Shown: positions 25,206 through 34,058 of the stretch, in pieces
Layout: every line of letters starts with the position of its first letter
Position numbering within the stretch: the stretch's first letter is position 1
NCBI RefSeq assembly: GCF_045866565.1
Contig: NZ_BAAFZV010000002.1
Location: forward strand, 992,001-1,056,000
DNA length: 64,000 nt
Reading direction: 5' to 3'
Origin: Cognatilysobacter claricitrinus
Lineage (GTDB): Bacteria > Pseudomonadota > Gammaproteobacteria > Xanthomonadales > Xanthomonadaceae
Made by a program: the position numbers and the translations under genes
The notes under the pieces: model-generated
The model's database searches: none
Seen by the model: the letters and a program-made list of their open reading frames with translations, nothing else
Told to the model about the DNA's origin: nothing

Positions 25206-25227
25206 GGACTTGATCCCGATCAAGTCC
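25206..25227 (+). promoter_or_regulatory. perfect FNR/Anr box upstream of ccoN
   Basis: TTGAT-N4-ATCAA at 25210-25223 matches the FNR consensus exactly and is embedded in a longer perfect inverted repeat, GGACTTGAT-N4-ATCAAGTCC. Its centre is at 25216.5, 74 bases before the ccoN ATG. An Fnr gene lies at the other end of the locus. Confidence 0.93.
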
Positions 25228-25244
25228 GCATCGTGGGCGATACC

Positions 25245-25250
25245 GACAAT
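25245..25250 (+). promoter_or_regulatory. -10 element of the class II FNR promoter
   Basis: GACAAT at 25245-25250 would place the transcription start about 25257-25258. This puts the FNR box centre at -41.5, the standard class II activator position, where FNR replaces a -35 element. Confidence 0.6.
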
Positions 25251-25290
25251 TCCGCCATGACTCGCGAACTCCTTCACGGAACGCCCGCCC

Positions 25291-26756
25291 ATGGCTGACC
25301 CCACTGCCCCGCCCGCGGCTCGGCCGCCCACGTCGGCGACCGGCTACAACGACCACGTCGTCGTCCAGTTCTCGCTCGCCACGGTGCTGTGGGGCATCGT
25401 CGGCATGGCCGTGGGCGCCTTCATCGCCGCGCAGCTCTACTGGCCCGACATCGGCCACGGCATTCCGTGGCTCAGCTACGGACGCCTGCGACCGCTGCAC
25501 ACCAACGCGGTGATCTTCGCGTTCGGGGGCTCCGCGCTGATGGCCACGAGCCTGCACGTGGTGCAACGCACCTGCGGCGTGCGACTGATCTCTGACAGGC
25601 TTGCCGCATTCGTGTTCTGGGGCTGGCAGGCGGTGATCGTGTCGGCCGCGATCACGCTGCCGATGGGCCTGACACAGGGTAAGGAATACGCCGAACTCGA
25701 ATGGCCGATCGACCTGTTGATCGCCATCGTCTGGGTGTCGTACGGGGTGCTGTTCTTCGGCACCATCATGAAGCGCAAGACGCCGCACATCTACGTCGCC
25801 AACTGGTTCTACGGCAGTTTCATCATCGCGGTCGCGCTGCTGCACATCGTCAACAACATCGCGATTCCGGCGGGCGCGTTCAAGTCCTACAGCGTGTACA
25901 GCGGCACCGTCGACGCGATGGTGCAGTGGTGGTACGGCCACAACGCGGTGGGTTTCTTCCTGACCGCCGGCTTCCTCGGAATGATGTACTACTTCGTTCC
26001 GAAGCAGGCGCAGCGGCCGATCTATTCGTACCGATTGTCGATCGTGCACTTCTGGGCGTTGATCGCCGTGTACATGTGGGCCGGCCCGCACCACCTGCAG
26101 TACACCGCGTTGCCCGACTGGGCGCAGTCGCTCGGCATGGTGTTCTCGCTGATCCTGCTCGCGCCGTCGTGGGGCGGCGCCATCAACGGCATCATGACGC
26201 TGTCGGGCGTGTGGCATAAGTTGCGCACCGACCCGATCCTCAAGTTCCTGATCGTCTCGCTCAGCTTCTACATGATGAGCACGTTCGAGGGGCCGATGAT
26301 GTCGATCAAGACGGTCAACTCGCTCTCGCACTACACCGACTGGACGATCGGCCACGTGCACGCCGGCGCGCTCGGCTGGGTGGCGATGATCAGCGTCGCG
26401 TCGGCTCGATCTACTCGATGCTGCCGAAACTTGTCGGCGCCGAGCGCATGTATTCGACGAAGGCGATCGACACGCACTTCTGGCTGCACACCATCGGCGT
26501 GGTGCTCTACATCGTCGCGATGTGGATCGCCGGCGTGACGCAGGGCCTGATGTGGCGCGCGACCAATCCCGACGGAACGCTGACCTACAGCTTCGTCGAA
26601 GCGCTCAACGCGACGTATCCCTACTACCTGATCCGCCTCGGCGGCGGCGTGATCGTGCTCGGCGGCATGTTCCTGATGGCCTGGAACGTGCTGAAGACGC
26701 TCGCGGTCGGCCGCGCGACCGTCGCAGTGCCGGCATTGCAGCCGGCCCGCGCCTGA
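25291..26756 (+). pseudogene. ccoN: Cytochrome cbb3 oxidase subunit I, frameshifted as sequenced
   Basis: Heme-copper oxidase catalytic subunit. The first frame (25291 onward) reads normally through many helices, including LHTNAVIFAFGG, WWYGHNAVGFF, WAGPHHLQYTALPDWAQSLG and IGHVHAGALGWVAMISV. It then enters nonsense; the true sequence resumes in another frame as GSIYSMLPKLVGAERMYSTK and runs to 26756. The break coincides with a tandem CGTCG duplication (26394-26398 and 26399-26403). Removing one copy restores MISVGSIYSM and a 486-residue protein of normal length. It is either a real lesion or a sequencing error; every other cco gene is intact. Confidence 0.93.
26394..26403 (+). repeat. 5-bp tandem duplication causing the ccoN frameshift
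   Basis: CGTCG is present twice in a row. Deleting either copy restores a continuous ccoN frame matching the family at this position. It looks like a slippage event or an assembly error. Confidence 0.85.
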
Positions 26757-26765
26757 GGAGCCGCA

Positions 26766-27383
26766 ATGACTAACAACGCACACGAGAAGATCGAGAAGAA
26801 CATCGGACTGATGGCGATGCTGATCGCAGTGGCGGTGTCGTTCGGCGGCCTCGCCGAAATCGTCCCGCTGATGCACCAGGCCGAAGCGATCAAGCCATTG
26901 CCCGGCGTGAAACCGTATCCCGCACTGCAGCTCGCAGGCCGCGACGTCTACATCCGCGAGGGTTGCTACAACTGCCACTCGCAGATGGTGCGCACGCTGC
27001 GCTTCGAGACCGAGCGCTACGGCCACTACTCGCTCGCCGGCGAGTCGGTGTACGACCACCCGTTCCAGTGGGGCTCCAAGCGCACGGGGCCGGATCTCGC
27101 ACGCGTCGGCGGCCGCTATTCGGACGACTGGCACCGCGTGCACCTCGAGAATCCGCGCGACGTCGTGCCCGAGTCGAACATGCCCGCGTTCCCGTGGCTT
27201 GCAACCAACACGGTCGACGGCGCCGACATCACGGCGCACATGAAGGCGCTGCGCGCGATCGGCGATCCGTACACCGATGCCGACATCGCAGGTGCATCGC
27301 AGGCGGTTTCGGGCAAGAGCGAGATGGACGCGGTCGTCGCCTATCTGCAGGGCCTGGGCAAGAACGCACCGAGGGGAGGCTGA
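26766..27383 (+). CDS. ccoO: Cytochrome cbb3 oxidase monoheme subunit II
   Basis: 205 residues with an N-terminal membrane helix (about 13-32) and a periplasmic cytochrome c domain. The single heme site is C67-Y-N-C70-H71 in EGCYNCHSQMVR, and the distal region VPESNMPAFPWL holds the methionine ligand typical of CcoO. It passes electrons from CcoP to CcoN. TGAGGAG at the ccoN stop serves as its ribosome site. It is intact despite the upstream frameshift. Confidence 0.98.
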   Translation: MTNNAHEKIEKNIGLMAMLIAVAVSFGGLAEIVPLMHQAEAIKPLPGVKPYPALQLAGRDVYIREGCYNCHSQMVRTLRFETERYGHYSLAGESVYDHPFQWGSKRTGPDLARVGGRYSDDWHRVHLENPRDVVPESNMPAFPWLATNTVDGADITAHMKALRAIGDPYTDADIAGASQAVSGKSEMDAVVAYLQGLGKNAPRGG

Positions 27384-27385
27384 GC

Positions 27386-27526
27386 ATGGTCGCAGGCATC
27401 GTCACCGCCATCCTGCTGGTGCTCTTCATCGGCGGCTGGATCTGGGCCTGGCGGCCCGCGCGCAAGCCCGAGTTCGACGCCGCGGCGCGGCTCCCGCTTA
27501 CCGATTTCGAGGAGACGCAGCGATGA
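27386..27526 (+). CDS. ccoQ: Cytochrome cbb3 oxidase small subunit CcoQ
   Basis: 46 residues: one membrane helix (about 3-24, IVTAILLVLFIGGWIWAW) followed by a short polar tail RPARKPEFDAAARLPL, the standard CcoQ pattern. It is accessory and stabilises the oxidase complex. It lies 2 bases after ccoO and overlaps ccoP by ATGA. Confidence 0.93.
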   Translation: MVAGIVTAILLVLFIGGWIWAWRPARKPEFDAAARLPLTDFEETQR

Positions 27527-28449
27527 GTGAGGGCTGGTCGTGGTACGTCATCGCACTGGTCGTGCTGAATATCGTGGGCTGCGCGTGGCTGCTGTGGTGG
27601 ACGTCGCGCCGTCGCCCCGGCGACCCGAAGCCGACCGACACCAGCCATGTGTGGGACGACGACCTCACCGAGTACAACAAGCCGCTGCCCAAGTGGTGGA
27701 TCAACCTCTTCTACATCACGATCATCTTCTCGATCGGCTACATGGTGTGGTTCGGCGGATTCGGCGCGCTCAAGGGCTACAGCGGCTGGACGTCGAAGGG
27801 CGAACACGCGCTGCAGAAGTCCGCCGAGGACGCCAAGCTCAACGAAGCCTTCGCCAACTTCGCCGGCAAGCCCATCGACGCGATCGCAAACGATCCGCAT
27901 GCGGTGTCGATCGGCCACTCGATCTTCGCGAACACATGCTCGGGCTGCCACGGCTCGTCGGCGCGCGGTGCGATCGGCTATCCCAACCTCACCGACGACA
28001 TCTGGCACTGGGGCGGGACGCCCGATCGCGTGTTGCAGACCGTGCTGGACGGCCGCGATGGCGTGATGCCGCCGTGGGGCAAGGTGCTGACCGGCATGGG
28101 CGGGCCGAACGCGGTCGATTACGTCGCGAGCTACGTGCAGTCCCTATCCGACCCGAACGGCCTGCAGAACAACTTCATGGCCGCGCAGGGCAAGTCGCTG
28201 TACGACGGTGTCTGCGTCGCGTGCCACGGACCGGATGGCAAGGGCAACAAGGACATGGGTGCCCCCGACCTCACCGACGACTACTGGTTGTACGGTGGCG
28301 ACCGCGCGCAGATCGTCGCCACGATCACCAACGGCCGACACGGCGTGATGCCGGCGCATCGCGAACTGCTCGGCGACACGCGCGCCCGGCTCGTGGCCGC
28401 TTACGTGTGGTCGCTGTCGCATCCGCCCACGCGCGTAGCGGCGAAGTAG
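27523..28449 (+). CDS. ccoP: Cytochrome cbb3 oxidase diheme subunit III
   Basis: 308 residues. There are two N-terminal membrane helices (about 8-27 and 58-78) with the conserved loop HVWDDDLTEYNKPLPKWWIN between them. Two cytochrome c domains follow, with heme sites C139-S-G-C142-H143 and C231-V-A-C234-H235. CcoP takes electrons from the bc1 complex or soluble cytochromes. The start overlaps the ccoQ stop (ATGA). Length is normal. Confidence 0.98.
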   Translation: MSEGWSWYVIALVVLNIVGCAWLLWWTSRRRPGDPKPTDTSHVWDDDLTEYNKPLPKWWINLFYITIIFSIGYMVWFGGFGALKGYSGWTSKGEHALQKSAEDAKLNEAFANFAGKPIDAIANDPHAVSIGHSIFANTCSGCHGSSARGAIGYPNLTDDIWHWGGTPDRVLQTVLDGRDGVMPPWGKVLTGMGGPNAVDYVASYVQSLSDPNGLQNNFMAAQGKSLYDGVCVACHGPDGKGNKDMGAPDLTDDYWLYGGDRAQIVATITNGRHGVMPAHRELLGDTRARLVAAYVWSLSHPPTRVAAK

Positions 28450-28458
28450 GAACGCGCG

Positions 28459-28752
28459 ATGAGCACCTCGCCCGCGTTCGACCATCCACCGCGTCCGATG
28501 GCGCAGCGCGTCGGCGCCATTCTCTGGCCGAGCTTCTTCGCCGCAGGCGTGGCGACGATGGTGTTCTTCGCGCACGTCGATCCACTGGTGCTGCGTGACA
28601 TCACGTTCCCGCAACTGCCGATCACGCGCGAAGTCGGCTACACGCTCGGCTTCTTCACGTTCTGGCTGGCGACCTCGGCGTCGAGCCTGTTCACCTGGAT
28701 CCTGCTGAGGCCTGCGAGCCGGTTCAACCGTCCGCTGCCCGATGACGTGTGA
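28459..28752 (+). CDS. Small two-helix membrane protein in the cbb3 cluster
   Basis: 97 residues: a basic, Pro-rich start (FDHPPRPMAQR), membrane helix at about 18-40 (VGAILWPSFFAAGVATMVFF), a short loop, and a second helix at about 59-83 (VGYTLGFFTFWLATSASSLF). It is set between ccoP and ccoG, 9 bases after ccoP and overlapping ccoG by one base (TGATG), so it is co-expressed with the oxidase. I recognise no named family; an assembly or stability role is inference from position. Confidence 0.8.
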   Translation: MSTSPAFDHPPRPMAQRVGAILWPSFFAAGVATMVFFAHVDPLVLRDITFPQLPITREVGYTLGFFTFWLATSASSLFTWILLRPASRFNRPLPDDV

Positions 28753-30296
28753 TGACGCGCGCCATTCCGCTTGAAGTGATCGACGAACCGGGCGGCCTCT
28801 ACGTCAGCGAACGCAAGGTCTATCCGCGTTCGGTGTCGGGCCCGCTCGCGCGGCTGCGCGTCGTGGCCGTCGTCTGGCTGCTCGGCATGTTCTACGTGTT
28901 TCCGTGGCTGCGCTGGGATGGCCGGCAGGCAGTGCTGTTCGACCTGCCCGCCCGCAAGTTCTACGTGTTCGGACTGACATTCTGGCCGCAGGACTTCCTC
29001 TTCCTGGCGCTGCTGCTGATCGTCGCCGCACTTGCGATGTTCTTCTTCACCGCGCTCGGTGGCCGCCTCTGGTGCGGCTATGCCTGCCCGCAGACGGTGT
29101 GGACCGAAACGTTCCTGTGGATGGAGAAGTGGACCGAGGGCGACCGCGCCAAGCGCATCAAGCTCGATGCCGGCCCGTGGACGCGCGAGAAGATGCTGCG
29201 CAAGGGCGCGAAGCACGTGCTGTGGGCGGTGTTCGCGCTGTGGACCGGCTTTACCTTCGTCGGCTTCTTCACGCCGATCACCGACCTCGCCGCGCGTCTG
29301 CACCCGTTCGCGTGGGGCGGCTGGGAAACGTTCTGGGTGCTGTTCTACGCCATCGCAACCTGGGGCAACGCCGGCTTCCTGCGCGAACAGGTGTGCAAGT
29401 ACATGTGCCCGTATGCGCGCTTCCAGAGCGCGATGTTCGACCGCAACACACTGCTCATCGCCTATGACCCGATGCGGGGGGAGCCGCGCGGCCCGCGCAA
29501 GCGCGGCCTGCCGAGCGTGTTCGAGCGCGCGCGTGGCCTGCTCGACAAGGCGCTCGCCTACGACTACGTGTTCCGCGCGGCGCAGCACCCCACGGCCGCC
29601 GCAGCCGCGACCGGCGCGAGCGGCACGATCACCTTTGCGGGCGCCGGCGTGGTCGCCGAGCCTCTGCCGAAGTTTGCACCCGAGGAGCTCGGCGACTGCA
29701 TCGACTGCACGATCTGCGTGCAGGTCTGCCCGACCGGCATCGACATCCGCAACGGCCTGCAATACGAATGCATCGCCTGCGGCGCCTGCGTCGATGCCTG
29801 CAATGACGTCATGGCCAGGATGGGTTACCCCGACGGGCTTATCCGCTACACCACACAGAACGCACTCGACGGGCGCGCCACGCGCGTCATTCGTCCGCGC
29901 ATCCTCGTCTACGGTGCCCTCCTTCTCGCACTCACGGTCGGCTGGACGTGGGGCGTCACGCATCGCGCGACACTGACCGTCGAGGCGATCCGCGATCGCA
30001 ACGCGCTCTACCGTCCGGTCGTCGACGGCATCGACAACGGCTACACGCTCAAGCTCGCCAACAAGACCGACCGCCCGCAGCGCTATCGCATCAGCCTGGA
30101 CGGTGCACCGACCGGTCTGCAACTGCGTGGCGTAGCGAACGCCGTCGAGGTACCGGCGCAGGCCGTCGTGCCCATCGAAGTGATCGTGCATGCACCACCG
30201 ACCGCGACTGGCCGCCGCACGCTGCGTTTCGTCGTCGAATCGGCCGACGGCACGAGCCGGCAAACGGTCGACAGCAGCTTCTTCGGGCCCATGTGA
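28752..30296 (+). CDS. ccoG: Cytochrome c oxidase accessory protein CcoG (FixG)
   Basis: 514 residues, polyferredoxin-like membrane protein. It has about five membrane helices, an early iron-sulfur motif CGYACPQTVW near residue 115, and a later 2[4Fe-4S] ferredoxin block with CIDCTICVQVCPTGIDI and CIACGACVDACNDVM. A periplasmic Ig-like C-terminal domain follows (YTLKLANKTDRPQRYRISLD). CcoG is implicated in copper reduction for cbb3 assembly. ATG at 28752 is chosen over the GTG just before it because it overlaps the previous stop. Confidence 0.97.
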   Translation: MTRAIPLEVIDEPGGLYVSERKVYPRSVSGPLARLRVVAVVWLLGMFYVFPWLRWDGRQAVLFDLPARKFYVFGLTFWPQDFLFLALLLIVAALAMFFFTALGGRLWCGYACPQTVWTETFLWMEKWTEGDRAKRIKLDAGPWTREKMLRKGAKHVLWAVFALWTGFTFVGFFTPITDLAARLHPFAWGGWETFWVLFYAIATWGNAGFLREQVCKYMCPYARFQSAMFDRNTLLIAYDPMRGEPRGPRKRGLPSVFERARGLLDKALAYDYVFRAAQHPTAAAAATGASGTITFAGAGVVAEPLPKFAPEELGDCIDCTICVQVCPTGIDIRNGLQYECIACGACVDACNDVMARMGYPDGLIRYTTQNALDGRATRVIRPRILVYGALLLALTVGWTWGVTHRATLTVEAIRDRNALYRPVVDGIDNGYTLKLANKTDRPQRYRISLDGAPTGLQLRGVANAVEVPAQAVVPIEVIVHAPPTATGRRTLRFVVESADGTSRQTVDSSFFGPM

Positions 30297-30793
30297 TGGA
30301 CGACCACGAATCTCTCTTGCGCAACCCTGTGATGTGGCTGGTGATCGGCTTGCCCGTGGTGTCGATGATTTTCGGTATCGGTCTGGTTGTCATCGCGAAT
30401 GTCGATTCCGACGACGCCATCGCCGACAAGGTCGACCGCACCGCGCAGATGCAAACGGCCGACCTCGGGCCGGATGCGTACGCCACCAGGCACAAGTTGA
30501 GCGCGGTCGTTCGCTTCGGCGGGGGTGCGGTCGAGGTGATCCCGGTCAACGGCGACTTCGACCGCCGCAAGCCGATGACGCTGCGGCTTCTGCACCCCGC
30601 GCATTCGGCCGGCGACGCGACGCTGACACTGCAACCGTCAGCGGACGGTTGGCACGTCATGCACGCGGTGGATGCATCGAGCGAATGGAACGTACGGCTC
30701 GAACCACTGGACGGCCGGTGGCGCATCGGCGGCCGCCTGCCCAAGGGCCAGAAAGCCGTGCTGCTCGCGCCGGCACTCGCGGGCGGCGACTGA
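30296..30793 (+). CDS. ccoH: FixH-family cbb3 oxidase assembly protein
   Basis: 165 residues: one N-terminal membrane helix (about 11-33, VMWLVIGLPVVSMIFGIGLV) and a periplasmic domain with KPMTLRLLHPAHSAGDATLT and a C-terminal RWRIGGRLP strand, the FixH fold. CcoH associates with the oxidase during assembly. The ATG overlaps the ccoG stop by one base. Confidence 0.93.
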   Translation: MDDHESLLRNPVMWLVIGLPVVSMIFGIGLVVIANVDSDDAIADKVDRTAQMQTADLGPDAYATRHKLSAVVRFGGGAVEVIPVNGDFDRRKPMTLRLLHPAHSAGDATLTLQPSADGWHVMHAVDASSEWNVRLEPLDGRWRIGGRLPKGQKAVLLAPALAGGD

Positions 30794-30794
30794 C

Positions 30795-33182
30795 ATGGAC
30801 ATGCGCGTCGCTCCGGCCGAATCGAGCGCCGCTGCCGGATGCTGGCACTGCGGGGAACCACTGCCCGACGCGCCGGCATACCGTCGTCTCGACGACGCGA
30901 CACGCGCGTTCTGCTGCGACGGCTGCGCGGCGGCAGCGCAATGGATCCGCGACGCGCACCTCGACGACTACTACCGCCTGCGCACTGAACACGCCTCGCG
31001 CGTCGGAACGGAGCCGCCGGATTTCGCCGTGTGGGATCGCGACGACGTGGTCGCAGGCCACGTAAGCGACGTCGGCGGCCTGCGCGAAATCACCGTGGTC
31101 ACCGACGGCATGCGCTGCGCGGCGTGCGCGTGGCTCATCGACCGCGCACTGTCCAATGAAGTCGGCGTGCGCGATGTCGGCGCCAACGCCATCACCGGCC
31201 GCATCCGCCTGACATGGGATCCGGCCGTCACCGTCCTGTCGGCGCCATTGCAGCGACTCGCATTGCTCGGCTATCGGCCTTACCTCGCCGGTGGAACCGT
31301 CGACGAGGACACGCGCCGCCGTGCCCGCAACCGTTCGCTGCTGCGCATCGGCCTCGCCAGCCTCGGCGCCATGCAGGCGATGATGTTCGGCGAGGCGCTG
31401 TATCTCGACACCTCCGGCAGCATGGCGATCGCGACGCGCGACTTCCTGCGCTGGATCACGTTCCTCGTTTCGACGCCCGTCGTGTTCTACGCCGGCTGGC
31501 CGTTCCTCGAAGGCGCGTGGCGCGAGCTGTGGCATCGCCGCCTCGGCATGGATGTGCTGGTGGCCACGTCGACGCTTCTGGCCTATGCCGCCAGCGTGCT
31601 CGAAACCGTACGCGGCGGCCCGCATGTCTGGTACGACGCCGCGGTGATGTTCGTGTTCCTGCTGCTGGTCGCGCGCACGCTCGAGGAGCGCGCGCGTGCC
31701 GCAGCGAACGCGCAGGTCGACGCGCTCGCCCGCGCACGCCCGGTGCTCGCGACGCGCGAAGTCGGCGATGGAGAGCGCGAAACGATTGCCGCCGCCGCGC
31801 TTTGCGTGGGTGACGTCGCGTGCGTCGCTGCCGGCGAGCCGGCACCGGCGGACGGCGTGTTGCTCGACGACGGCGCGCGTTTCGAGGAAGCCTTGCTCAC
31901 CGGCGAGCCACACCCCGTCGCACACCGCAGCGGCGACATGATCTACGCCGGCACGCTGTGCCGCGACCGCGCGGCTCGCATGCGTGTGAGCCGCACGGGT
32001 ACCGACACGCGCCTGTCCGAGCTAACGCGACTGGTCGAACAGGCGCAGGCGCATCGTCCGCAGCTCGCGCGGGTCGCCGACCGCATCGCCGGCGTGTTCG
32101 TGGTCGCGATGCTGATCGTTGCCGCCGCCACGTTCGTTGCGTGGCGGGTGCACGACGCGTCGCGCGCGCTCGACGTCACCCTCGCCGTGCTGGCGATTTC
32201 CTGCCCGTGCGCGTTGTCACTTTCGATACCCGCCGCGCTCGCCGCCGCGCATGGCGGCCTCGCACGCATCGGCATGTTGGCGACGCGCCCGGACGCGCTC
32301 CATCGCCTGGCACGAGCGAACGACATCGTCTTCGACAAGACGGGGACACTCACCGTCGGCGCCCCTCAGCGCATGCGCGTCGAGACGTTCGGCCTCGACG
32401 ACGCGAGCGCACTGCGCATCGCCGCTGCGCTCGAACGGGGATCCACACATCCTCTCGCCGCGGCTTTCGCCGATATCGATGCGCCCGCCGCTGCGCAGGT
32501 GCGCGTGGTCGCTGCGGGTGGGCTGGAAGGCGTCGTCGACGGTCGCCACTGGCGCATCGGTCGTGCCGACTTCGCTGCAGGTCGCCCGGACGACGGCGCG
32601 CTATGGCTGGGCGACGGCGCGACCGCGGCAGCGCGCTTCGAGATCGATGAAGCGCTTCGCGACGACGCGGCTGCGGCCGTGCGTGCACTTCGCGGGCAGG
32701 GCCTGCGCGTTCACCTCGCAAGCGGCGACGCGCGCGAACGCGTCGAAGCCATCGCCACGCGGCTGTCGATCGACTCCGCGCACGCCCGGCAGACACCGGA
32801 AGACAAGCTCGCGTACGCGCGCGAGCTGCAGCGCAAGGGCCGCATCGTCGCGATGGTCGGCGACGGCCTCAACGACGCGCCCGTACTCGCCGGCGCCGAT
32901 GTGTCGATCGCGATCGGCAGCGGCGCTGCGCTCGCGCAGCGCGCGGCGGACTTCGTGCTCACGGGCAATTCGTTGTCGCGCCTGGCGCAGGCGGTGAACC
33001 TCGCGCGCCGCACGCGCACGGTGGTGCGACAGAACCTCGGCTGGGCGCTCGCCTACAACGTGCTCGCATTGCCAGCGGCGGTGACGGGCCACGTCGCGCC
33101 GTGGCTGGCGGCACTCGGCATGAGCCTGTCGTCACTCGCAGTAACGCTCAACGCATTGCGACTCGCCCGGAGGCCTGCGTGA
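30795..33182 (+). CDS. ccoI: Copper-translocating P-type ATPase CcoI (FixI)
   Basis: 795 residues. An N-terminal Cys-rich element (C16/C19 and C40, C41, C44) precedes a heavy-metal-associated domain with GMRCAACAW (C108, C111). Eight membrane helices carry the ion site CPC at 470-472. Actuator TGEP (about 369-372), phosphorylation site DKTGT (D514), STHPLAAAF and hinge MVGDGLNDAP complete the P1B-ATPase set. It exports Cu(I) to the periplasm for the CcoN heme-copper centre. The start is the first of two ATGs two codons apart. Confidence 0.97.
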   Translation: MDMRVAPAESSAAAGCWHCGEPLPDAPAYRRLDDATRAFCCDGCAAAAQWIRDAHLDDYYRLRTEHASRVGTEPPDFAVWDRDDVVAGHVSDVGGLREITVVTDGMRCAACAWLIDRALSNEVGVRDVGANAITGRIRLTWDPAVTVLSAPLQRLALLGYRPYLAGGTVDEDTRRRARNRSLLRIGLASLGAMQAMMFGEALYLDTSGSMAIATRDFLRWITFLVSTPVVFYAGWPFLEGAWRELWHRRLGMDVLVATSTLLAYAASVLETVRGGPHVWYDAAVMFVFLLLVARTLEERARAAANAQVDALARARPVLATREVGDGERETIAAAALCVGDVACVAAGEPAPADGVLLDDGARFEEALLTGEPHPVAHRSGDMIYAGTLCRDRAARMRVSRTGTDTRLSELTRLVEQAQAHRPQLARVADRIAGVFVVAMLIVAAATFVAWRVHDASRALDVTLAVLAISCPCALSLSIPAALAAAHGGLARIGMLATRPDALHRLARANDIVFDKTGTLTVGAPQRMRVETFGLDDASALRIAAALERGSTHPLAAAFADIDAPAAAQVRVVAAGGLEGVVDGRHWRIGRADFAAGRPDDGALWLGDGATAAARFEIDEALRDDAAAAVRALRGQGLRVHLASGDARERVEAIATRLSIDSAHARQTPEDKLAYARELQRKGRIVAMVGDGLNDAPVLAGADVSIAIGSGAALAQRAADFVLTGNSLSRLAQAVNLARRTRTVVRQNLGWALAYNVLALPAAVTGHVAPWLAALGMSLSSLAVTLNALRLARRPA

Positions 33183-33331
33183 CGATCCTTCTGCTGCTCA
33201 TTCCGCTGAGCCTCATGCTGCTCGGCGTCGCAGTGGCCGCGTTCTGGTGGGCGGTGACGCGCGGCCAGTTCGACGACCTCGACACACCCGCCATCGACAT
33301 CCTCCGCGACGATCCGCCCAAACCCGACTGA
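33179..33331 (+). CDS. ccoS: cbb3-type cytochrome oxidase assembly protein CcoS
   Basis: 50 residues from a GTG that shares GTGA with the ccoI stop. One membrane helix (ILLLLIPLSLMLLGVAVAAF) is followed by the family signature FWWAVTRGQFDDLDTPA and a short acidic tail. CcoS is needed to insert cofactors into cbb3 oxidase. The longer open frame upstream is only ccoI shadow. Confidence 0.96.
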   Translation: MTILLLLIPLSLMLLGVAVAAFWWAVTRGQFDDLDTPAIDILRDDPPKPD

Positions 33332-33332
33332 C

Positions 33333-34058
33333 ATGGAGCTCGCCTGGCTCACGCTGGCATCCGCATTGCTGACGGGACTCGTCGGCAGCGGCCACTGCGC
33401 GGTGATGTGCGGCGGCATCGCGACCGGTTTCCCCGCGATGGCGCCGCGCGGCGGTTGGCGTTACGTCGTCGAGCCCAACGTCGGCCGCGTGATCGGCTAT
33501 GCGATGGCGGGTGCGATTGCCGGCGGGCTGGGACACGCGATAGTCAGCGTCGCGGCGTTGCCGGAATTGCGCATCGCGTTGCGCGTGGCGACCGGCCTCG
33601 TGCTGCTCGTCGTCGGCCTGCGCCTGTGGCGCGGCACGGCTTCAACGTCGCCCTATTCCACGCTCGGCAATGGCATGTGGCGATTGCTGAAGCCACTGCA
33701 ACGACGCCTGCTGCCCGCGTCGACGTCGACGCGTCGACTTGCGCTCGGCGCGTTGTGGGGCTGGCTGCCATGCGGACTCAGCACCACACTCCTGGCCGCC
33801 GCATGGCTGCAGGCGAGCGCGCTCGGCGGCGCGACCACGATGGCCGCGTTCGGCCTGGGCACGTTGCCGGTGATGCTGCCGCTCACATGGTCAGGCCAGC
33901 GGCTCGGGCAACGCCTGCTTCGCGGACGCGCACGTGAAGTCGCGGGCCTCGTCGTCGCAACGGCCGGTGCATTGACGATCGCCGCGCCGTGGCTGGTGAT
34001 GTCGATGCCTAACCTGCATGGCCCGCTCGCAGCGCTGGGTTGCGTCTCGTCCGCCTGA
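33333..34058 (+). CDS. SafE/DsbD-like membrane protein of the cbb3 locus
   Basis: 241 residues, about six membrane helices, annotated in relatives as sulfite exporter TauE/SafE or DsbD-like (COG2836). Helix 1 carries SGHCAVMCGGIATGF with two cysteines and a later helix carries LWGWLPCGLSTTLL, the paired-Cys pattern of DsbD-type electron or copper carriers. In many proteobacteria this gene closes the ccoGHIS cluster and affects oxidase maturation. It begins 1 base after ccoS. Its TGA abuts the fnr stop within a TGATCA palindrome. Confidence 0.9.
   Translation: MELAWLTLASALLTGLVGSGHCAVMCGGIATGFPAMAPRGGWRYVVEPNVGRVIGYAMAGAIAGGLGHAIVSVAALPELRIALRVATGLVLLVVGLRLWRGTASTSPYSTLGNGMWRLLKPLQRRLLPASTSTRRLALGALWGWLPCGLSTTLLAAAWLQASALGGATTMAAFGLGTLPVMLPLTWSGQRLGQRLLRGRAREVAGLVVATAGALTIAAPWLVMSMPNLHGPLAALGCVSSA

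Noticed and set aside
26400..26450. Programmed ribosomal frameshifting in ccoN
   Set aside because: No slippery heptamer or downstream pseudoknot is apparent, and a 5-bp tandem duplication explains the break fully.
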